NCBI GenBank assembly: GCA_004352715.1
Contig: SCFE01000087.1
Span: 1,236,822 to 1,300,821, forward strand
Reading direction: 5' to 3'
Length of the DNA: 64,000 nt
Source of the DNA: Hofstenia miamia
Taxonomy: Eukaryota; Xenacoelomorpha; Acoela
A model generated the notes under the pieces. The model was not told where the DNA came from. It made no database searches and worked only from the letters and a program-made list of their open reading frames with translations. The translations under genes were made by a program, and so were the position numbers. This document shows positions 35,438 to 44,400 of this stretch, in pieces (position 1 is the first letter of the stretch; each line of letters begins with the position of its first letter).

Positions 35438-38400
35438 TACGGGCTTTGGATACAAAATTTTAAAATATCTTCAAGGCGCTGGATACAAAAAATATATACA
35501 GGCACAGGATAATATGGCGGGGGCGCTGGATAGGGATTTTTTAAAAAAGTTAATTTCGTTTTTACACGTTTATGTATTTGACGCGTTTTAATTATATTTT
35601 AAAACTACTTAGCAAATCTACTTAACTTTTATTCTAGTACAATTCAACAAATTCATGCTAAAACAATACAAGAACCGCTGACAAAATAATTATTCTTTAA
35701 AATTCGATCATAGTGCATGACCAGTACTGCGCTCCTAATTTTTCGCTTTTCACATTTCATTTTACAAATATGCATTAAGGTAAAGTAGCAATTATGAAAA
35801 TTGTGAATTTTCTGACATTGTTTTTTCTTGGCTAATGAACAAAATCTAAAACATAAATGAATGCCAAGCTCGAAAACATTTAACTTAAAATCCATGCTTA
35901 TTTTCTGGCTATTTCCTAACTTCATAATATTTTTTGCAGCCAACATGATTGGAAAACGTGAAAATGCTTATTAAAAGATTAGTCTATCTTGAAAAGTTGA
36001 ATACTTTTTGCCTCTTGTAATGATTTCGAAGAATAATTCTAACAATAAAAATTTGTAAAACACTTTTAAGGGTAGGTTTCAGGGCCATGAAAGGTTGTTT
36101 GGGTTAACAAAATCAGTTATGACATTTTGGTGTTTTTAGAATCGTCAACTATTCAGCTTTAAGATAAACAGTGTTTTAATACATTAAAAAGTCTATATAT
36201 TGTTAGAAATTGCATTTGAATGCACCTAACATTTAAAAAAAATACTGGTATGAGAAGAAGCATAATGGCTATTTTTCATCACAGGGGAGGAAATCATGAT
36301 TTGTGTGGTGATTGGTGCAAAAGGGATAACAAAAACGTATTGCCAAAGTTTGTGCTAGAACAAATCAAGCCAATTTTCATTGAACTTTCAAGTGACGCCC
36401 TCCTCACGAAATGTCTCCACGGGGGAACCCAAAACAACAATGAATCATATCACAACCTGATTTGGAATAGATCCCCTAAGAGTGTGTTTGTTGGTAGAGA
36501 AAGATTAGAGATTGCTGTGCTAGATGCTGCTATTGTATACAATGATGGTGAACTTGGGCGCGTTGATGTTTTTCGAAAACTTGGCTTTGAATGCGGAAAA
36601 TTCGTTATTGATGGATTACGTCATTTTACATCAAAAGAGTGAGAAATTCAGTCGTCAGAGTTGACACCGAGAAAAAAGCTCTACGAAAACACAGACAGCA
36701 TGCGCTGGTGAACGCAGCAGATGACACATATGAGGCTGGGGCGTTTTAAGTTAAGCAAATATTTTCTGTAATATATCGAAATTTTCAAACGCAATTTTCT
36801 CTGTTTCTAATTTTTTATCACTTTATAGATCGTTATGGCAGGATATCTCAAAAAGTATTTGCTCTATTGTTTTGAAATTTGCTGTGATTATTCCTTATAG
36901 TTTGAAGATGATTTTGTGCCTCAATCTTTAAGATCAAAGTATATTCAGAGAAGATTTTGGATAGATAAAAGAAATTTTCTTCAATTTCCGAGTACAAAAA
37001 ATGTCAGTATAATTTAAAAAAATTATAAAAAATTTATTTTTCATTGAATTACTTTAATTCTGGTTCAAATTCTAGATATAGTATGTATCTATATCTGTGC
37101 AAAAAACTACAGCTCTAGCTATTATACTTTTTCAGATTTGTTGCCATAGACAATCGTGTTTATTTATAGTAACACCTCATTAAATATGCACAAAAAATTA
37201 AAATATGCGGAAAAAAATCAGAAACCAATTCTGATACCGTTACACATATGGTATGCAGCAGAAATAGTTCTTAAGTGCTATATATCCGAAAAAGGGTGCC
37301 CCCCTGAAACCTACCCTTAATAGCAATTGGATGACGAGAGTCATCAGATGGTAGGTTTATGTTGCAATTAAATTGGCTTTTGTCAATGCTTATTTTTAAC
37401 TTGAATATAAGAATCCGAAAATATCATGTTAAACTGATTGAAACAAGTATAGGAAATGCCATCTAGTGTTGATTTGAATTGTATATACAATTAAATAGTT
37501 AATATGCTTAAGAAAATTACGAAAATAATTAATCTTCTAATAACCCAGCCCCATTAACACTAGATAGTGCTGTGTAGGCAAGAGTTCTCCAATCCGCTTA
37601 CCCGGTAGCCTATGCGCACAAGTAATGGCATTGTAAAAGCTCAGTTTTCTAGTAAATATGTCAGAATAGAAAAAAATCAACTATTGAACATAATGACGCA
37701 ATGAATGGAAACGATGACTTTTTTCAACTAGAAAATAGTAACAGATCTAAGATCAAATTCTGCTAATGATGGTGGCATGTTTAGTGTCTTTTTAAAAGAC
37801 CTTTTATTGTTTCTCCTGAGAGACTGGAACAGTGTGAACTTTTAAAAATATTGTAAGTGAAAATAAGCGATTCAACATCTGAACTAGTTTTAAGCGCAAT
37901 TAACCTTGAAAATGGAATTGCCAACAGTTGCCCAAGGATGTCAGTTTAAAGTTTACGTGTACGTCATCATTGCTAAATTTACCAGAGTCAACAAATTCAC
38001 AATGCATTAATAGTTATTTGATTGCAATTTGATTGAATAGTCTAATTTTATTTTGGCCTGCAATGGGGCGCGTCAATATTGAATCATGCGTTGAGTATTA
38101 CTTCTAATTAATTTTAGGGCCTAATCACAGCTTACTAAAAAATGATAAATGAGATTAAAAATATTAATAAATTAATCTTTGGGCATAATTAAAATTGAAC
38201 TCTACAAAGATTTTGATATAATATTGGTTTTTCGTAAGTGGACGTTCTTTTGTTCTAAAAGATTTTAAAATGAAAAAAACCTCATTTTTGCAGTATTAGT
38301 AATTCCTCTATTGAAGCTTTTTAATTATATTACTAATAATATTTTACTAAAAAATAATTAATAACTTTTTACAACAGGTTGGCTTCGCGAATTGAAAAGT

Positions 38401-41400
38401 TTGCTGGCGCGTCAGCTGGATCATTAGCTGCAGCAATGATGTGCTGCTGTCCAGATAAATTACATGTGAGTATAGTTAACATTCTGCATTCCAGTATCAC
38501 AAAAAATTGTTGTTCTTCTTAAGCTATTAAACTGGATTCAGGAACTCACTTATTTCTAATATTAAAATTTTGCCCTTTCATTTCCTAAGCAATTGAGGTT
38601 GGATCTAATAAAATATTCATAATTAAGTTTTAATAGATATTAAAAAAAATTGGATACCTGAATAAAGCATTTATTCTTGTTTTGCCGACTTTCTGTATTT
38701 TGTAATTTCCTTTTAATTCTAAAAATAAAATCTACACCTTTTTCCAATTAAATTGGCACAACTAACATTTAAATTGTCACAACTAACATTTAATATGTCA
38801 CAACTAACATTTCATTTGTCACAACTAACATTTAAATTGGCACAACTAACATTNNNNNNNNNNNNNNNNNNNNNNNNNNNNNNNNNNNNNNNNNNNNNNN
38901 NNNNNNNNNNNNNNNNNNNNNNNNNNNNNNNNNNNNNNNNNNNNNNNNNNNNNNNNNNNNNNNNNNNNNNNNNNNNNNNNNNNNNNNNNNNNNNNNNNNN
39001 NNNNNNNNNNNNNNNNNNNNNNNNNNNNNNNNNNNNNNNNNNNNNNNNNNNNNNNNNNNNNNNNNNNNNNNNNNNNNNNNNNNNNNNNNNNNNNNNNNNN
39101 NNNNNNNNNNNNNNNNNNNNNNNNNNNNNNNNNNNNNNNNNNNNNNNNNNNNNNNNNNNNNNNNNNNNNNNNNNNNNNNNNNNNNNNNNNNNNNNNNNNN
39201 NNNNNNNNNNNNNNNNNNNNNNNNNNNNNNNNNNNNNNNNNNNNNNNNNNNNNNNNNNNNNNNNNNNNNNNNNNNNNNNNNNNNNNNNNNNNNNNNNNNN
39301 NNNNNNNNNNNNNNNNNNNNNNNNNNNNNNNNNNNNNNNNNNNNNNNNNNNNNNNNNNNNNNNNNNNNNNNNNNNNNNNNNNNNNNNNNNNNNNNNNNNN
39401 NNNNNNNNNNNNNNNNNNNNNNNNNNNNNNNNNNNNNNNNNNNNNNNNNNNNNNNNNNNNNNNNNNNNNNNNNNNNNNNNNNNNNNNNNNNNNNNNNNNN
39501 NNNNNNNNNNNNNNNNNNNNNNNNNNNNNNNNNNNNNNNNNNNNNNNNNNNNNNNNNNNNNNNNNNNNNNNNNNNNNNNNNNNNNNNNNNNNNNNNNNNN
39601 NNNNNNNNNNNNNNNNNNNNNNNNNNNNNNNNNNNNNNNTATATATATATATGCCTTTTTTAGAAATATATATTCGTATATATTACATAATATGAATTAA
39701 TAAATATAATTTGTTTTCAATGTGTATATACAGTTGTCAAAGAAGTGGGTTCGATTCCTAATTTAAAAAAAAACATTCTAATTTTCGAACGTGAAGATCA
39801 AATTTAAAAAACCCTGCCAATTAAGCGGAAACGATAAATTTTTTGTTTTAATACCCCTAAAACAATAAAAATTAGTAATTAAATTTATGATTTACAATTG
39901 TGACAAATTAAAAGTTAGTTGTGACAAATTGAATGTTAGTTGTGCCAATTTAAATGTTAGTTGTGCCTATTTAAATGTTAGTTGTGACAAATTAAATGTT
40001 AGTTGTGACCTATTAAATGTTAGTTGTGACAATTTATATGTTAGTTGTGCCAATTTAATCGGAAAAAGGTGTAGTTTAGTAGCAGTACCAATCCGACTCC
40101 TTCAAATATCAGTAGAATCATTTAAGATTGCTTTTCGAAGGTTGGTCTTTAATAATGATGGTTTAATCCAACCTTAAACCTATTCCTAGACATTCATAAA
40201 ATATATGGAGTCGATATCAATATATTAATTTCATTACCTCCGCCAAGGAGGTTATGTTTTTGGTAGCGTTGGTGTGTTTGTCTGTTAGCAACTTTATGGA
40301 AATAGTAATAGATGGATTGACCTCAAATGTTCACCAGAGGTGTGTCTCCGCCCAAGGAGGAATCCATTAAATTTTGGTGATGATCCGGGGTACACAAGCT
40401 GGGCGGCGGAGGTCTGCGCTCTCCGAGTGTTTTTCTAGTTTTTAAGATAAAATCATTTCGCCATTTTTATTAGAGACTATGGTTAATTCAATATATATAT
40501 ATATATATATANNNNNNNNNNNNNNNNNNNNNNNNNNNNNNNNNNNNNNNNNNNNNNNNNNNNNNNNNNNNNNNNNNNNNNNNNNNNNNNNNNNNNNNNN
40601 NNNNNNNNNNNNNNNNNNNNNNNNNNNNNNNNNNNNNNNNNNNNNNNNNNNNNNNNNNNNNNNNNNNNNNNNNNNNNNNNNNNNNNNNNNNNNNNNNNNN
40701 NNNNNNNNNNNNNNNNNNNNNNNNNNNNNNNNNNNNNNNNNNNNNNNNNNNTATAGTTATAATAAATTGAAATTTGCGTTATGCAATATCAGCTCTATGC
40801 ATCGCCATGTGTAGAACAGCTTATGTTTATATATACATGTATATATGTATATATATATATATATATGTATATGTATTTATATACAGTTTCGGCCAAATTA
40901 ATTGGGTCACTTACAAAATGTTACATTTTTTGAAAATAATTGAAATCCCTTAAAAATAATAAGCCATATTTGATTACAGACGCAAGAACATACATTTGTG
41001 ATATAAAAATCACTGCTATATACATTAAAATTTGGTGTTTCCACCCTTAGCTCGAATCAAGGCCTCCACTCTTGCAGGAATTCCATCCACAAGTTTCTTG
41101 CATGTGTCATTTAACTTGGCAGTGAATTCAGTATCACGATTGCAAATGTTTAACAATTGGTTTATTAAGTCAACCTTGCTAACTAGTGTCGTCTGGCGCA
41201 GTTTTGGTTTTATTATTGCCCACAAAGTTTCAATGGGTTTCATGTCTTGTGAAATGGATGGCCAATCCAATAAATGGATACCTTCCTCCGTAATGCACTG
41301 TTTAGAAGCTTAAGAGGTATGACAAGGTGCATTGTCCTGTTGGAAAATCTAATCACCATTAAACCATTCATCTGCTTGTGGCTTCAGAAAGCGTTTTAGA

Positions 41401-44400
41401 ACTTCTATATACTGCTGTTAATTCATAACCACATTTATCCTTCGACTGCCAGATTCGCACATATAACCCCAAATCATCACTTGCTGTGGATGCTTTATCT
41501 GTTGTATTATGTGTTTTATATATTAAAAATACATTGTCTATAGTGAAAAATGCAACTAAAGAATCTCTGCAAAATGCTGATACCATCTAAGCAATTGATA
41601 TTGACTGTATTAAGTGTATACGTTTTTAAAGATGCATCGGCCTATCTATACAAAAAGCGCTATATCCTAAAGTTGCAGATCCAAAAAATTTCAGCTGGAC
41701 GTCATAGTCTGAAAATAACATCAAAGTTGGATAATAAAGACCCTCGTGTTCTTTTGCTTTGATTTGGTTTATGGGGACTTGAAGATTTTGAACAGTTTGG
41801 TCTTACTTTTTCTGAAATTTGACCTTGAAAAGGTTTAGGCAGTGGTAATCTACAACATGAGGCAGTATAATTTGAAATTTCATATTTGCTAATTCGAATC
41901 TTAAAGCTATCATTCGATTGTTGTTTTAATATCATTTAAGCCTCTCAGTATATTAGTTTTGCAGGATATTTCAAATTGCTTGGATTTTTAAAATTTAATT
42001 CCAGATTTAATACAAAATTTTGTGAGCTTGTATTATATTTGCAAAAACATTGATAAATGGGTGATTACGATCAATATTCGATAAAGAACATTATAAAAAC
42101 GCATTTGAACTTAGAATTTGTAGCGAATTCAAGGGTTGACAAGAGGGGCATTGCCTCTCCCTCCAATAAAGAAATCCAAATTGACCTCCACATTTCAATA
42201 AAATTTATTATGTAAAGTCATCAAAAAATCAATTTACAATTGTGAATAACAAAAAATTTTCTTGTGCATTGTTTCAAATTTCACTCATAGCTTTTTCTCT
42301 GAATTTGCTTGCCCAACCCCTAAAATTTTGTCCTGACTTCGCACCTGCCAGAAATGGATATTCAAGTTATCTAAAATGTCAGTTTTTTATTAAAATTTGT
42401 TTTGCTGTTGCTTTAAATCAGCAAATTGCAAATGCTTGGTAATAATATGCTTCTATTCTATGGGGTATTTTTGGTAATATTTTTTTGAGATAGAGTGAAA
42501 AATATTATATATTCTTTTGAACAACTACTAGACGTGAGTATTAAAATGCAATTATTTATTATTAAATTTTTGAGTTTTTCAAATATTTTGGTCAATTTCC
42601 TGATGAGCAAGGCGATAAATGCACACAAAGAAGTGAGAACTGCTTTGATTGTTGCGTTGTCTCTTTGTAGTTTCAGAAAATCGTTGGTAAGTGTACATGA
42701 TCTTCAAAGCGAAAAGCAATTTTTTCAACTTTCTAAAATGTTTCATTCATTTCATTTTCTTGACCAGTGAAATTTTTATTTTTACACACTTTATTTGTCT
42801 TTTAAGATTATTTATGATTCTTCCTTAATTTTAGTAAAACCTGATAAAAATACACACTAAATGATTTTTTTACAAATTTGAAAAAGAAAATCATCCACAC
42901 AAATTCTAATTTATTTTTTATTGTCTTATATTGTATAATTTTCCAGTGTTTTAGGAAACCAAGGAGGCGTTGTTCGCTATGTCGCGGTCTATTAATGCCA
43001 AATACCCTTTCAAGCGAGACATCTGTGTAATGTCTCTCCTAGAAGGGAATTTGCGGAAGATTATTCCTGGTCATGCACATAAAGTTGCCTCTGGGCGGCT
43101 CTTCATTTCAATAACCCATGCTAACACCATGGAGAACACCATAGTTTCAAACTACGATGACAACGAAGAGCTCATGCAGGTTTTATTACATTTACCAAAA
43201 AATTCCAAAAAAAAATATTTGGTGAATAGTGTATATATAAATGTTGCAATCTAACCTTAACGAAGAAATTCTTTTCACTAATGATTTTGACAACACCTGA
43301 CTGTCCTGATGTTGCTAGTACTAATCCTGATGTCGTATTAAACGTGTTATTGTCCTCTATTAATATATAAAACCAACCCTTGACCCTACTAGGCCTGTGT
43401 GGAGCATATTGTGCTCTACCGCCTGTTTTTGTTAGTGGTACACATTAACTGTTGGGCGAATTGTTTGAAATTTTATAACTTTTTTATTTTGGATCAGAAA
43501 CTATTAAAAAATTTTAGCCGGAAATTTTTTCAGCAAAGGCCCATTTGTGATCAGCCAATGATTTTTTTATTTTGGCTGTGTTTCCATTTGCCGTGTTTGC
43601 TGTCTCAGATAATGTTTCCAGGTCTCATTATTGAATTTTTATATCAATATTTTCCTAAATATATAATTAATACTTCCAAACTTTCTTAGCGTCAAATTAT
43701 GTAAAGCGTCTATTTTTTTTGCCAAATTTCCGCAATTGTTGACATATTTCGTGACGTCATCACATGCCAACAAAAAATTCTGGAATTTTTTTCAAAAATG
43801 GCCGAATTTGATGTTAATAGCTCAAACCTATTGAAGTTGTAGAGATGAAGCCCTATGAGCTTCACCTGGAGTTTCTAAGGACCTCAAAAGCGCGGGGCTA
43901 GTGAAGTTTAAGCTATTTAATCTAGCAGTGATTGCTACTCTATCGACAATCGCAACTAATAAAAATCATATGAAATTTAATATGTAATTATGTAATGATT
44001 ATTTAGTAAAAATCAAGCAACTAAATATTTGGCAAAAGATTTGGAGATTACTTTGCATAAATTCGTATGCGTATTTCTTAATAAATTTTTAATGAATGTA
44101 ATTACCGGTAATAAATTAATCCTGTTTTACTGTAATATTTGTTCTAGTTATACATACAACTTTTAGACTAGAATCTAGAATTATTCTAATATGTTAAGTA
44201 TAAATTTTTAAGTCATTTTCAATAAAAACTAATAAATATTACATTCTTAACAAGAACAGTATGATCTTTGTATCAGCAGTCGGAATAATAAAGAAATCAT
44301 TGCATACGTTTAGAATATCGATTGGCTGTGAAGAATTATTAAGAATAGTACTATTAAATCTTTATTGAAATCATACACCAATATTCCATTCGAGAATAAT

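Larger units (their letters stand above)
33173..38377 (+). other. Lipase intron 2 and its contents
   Basis: Contains a 23-base near-palindrome (gaaagaggagactctcctct, 33700-33722), a copy of repeat R1 (33788-34120), a (TA)n array, a short tandem 'ggcgctggatac' block (35437-35540) and the Kolobok-like element (36070-37316). No other gene is visible. Confidence 0.6.
38732..40074. mobile_element. Fold-back element B with 21-24-bp subrepeat arms
   Basis: Both ends are CTACACCTTTTTCC followed by (A/G)ATTAAATTGGCACA, in inverted orientation (38732 onward; reversed from 40074). Each arm is an array of 21-24-bp units built on 'cacaactaacattt' (left, 38755-38853) or its complement 'aaatgttagttgtg' (right, 39896-40060). 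The centre has a 786-bp gap, a short TA run and unique DNA. A TA sits just inside CTACACC on both sides, so the true end may be CACC with a TA duplication (38735-40071). No transposase is seen. Confidence 0.75.
38466..42954 (+). other. Lipase intron 3 and its contents
   Basis: Holds fold-back element B (38732-40074), two assembly gaps, a GC-richer dispersed repeat (40237-40437) and a Tc1-like pseudogene on the minus strand. Nothing else is recognisable. Confidence 0.65.

Noticed and set aside
36220-36642. Kolobok fragment as a domesticated host gene
   Set aside because: It sits within intact inverted ends with TTAA, is frameshifted near its end and lacks the N-terminal half.
38753-40177. Open frames over the 'cacaactaacattt' arrays
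   Set aside because: Periodic translation of a near-21-bp repeat and of Ns; no sign of a gene.
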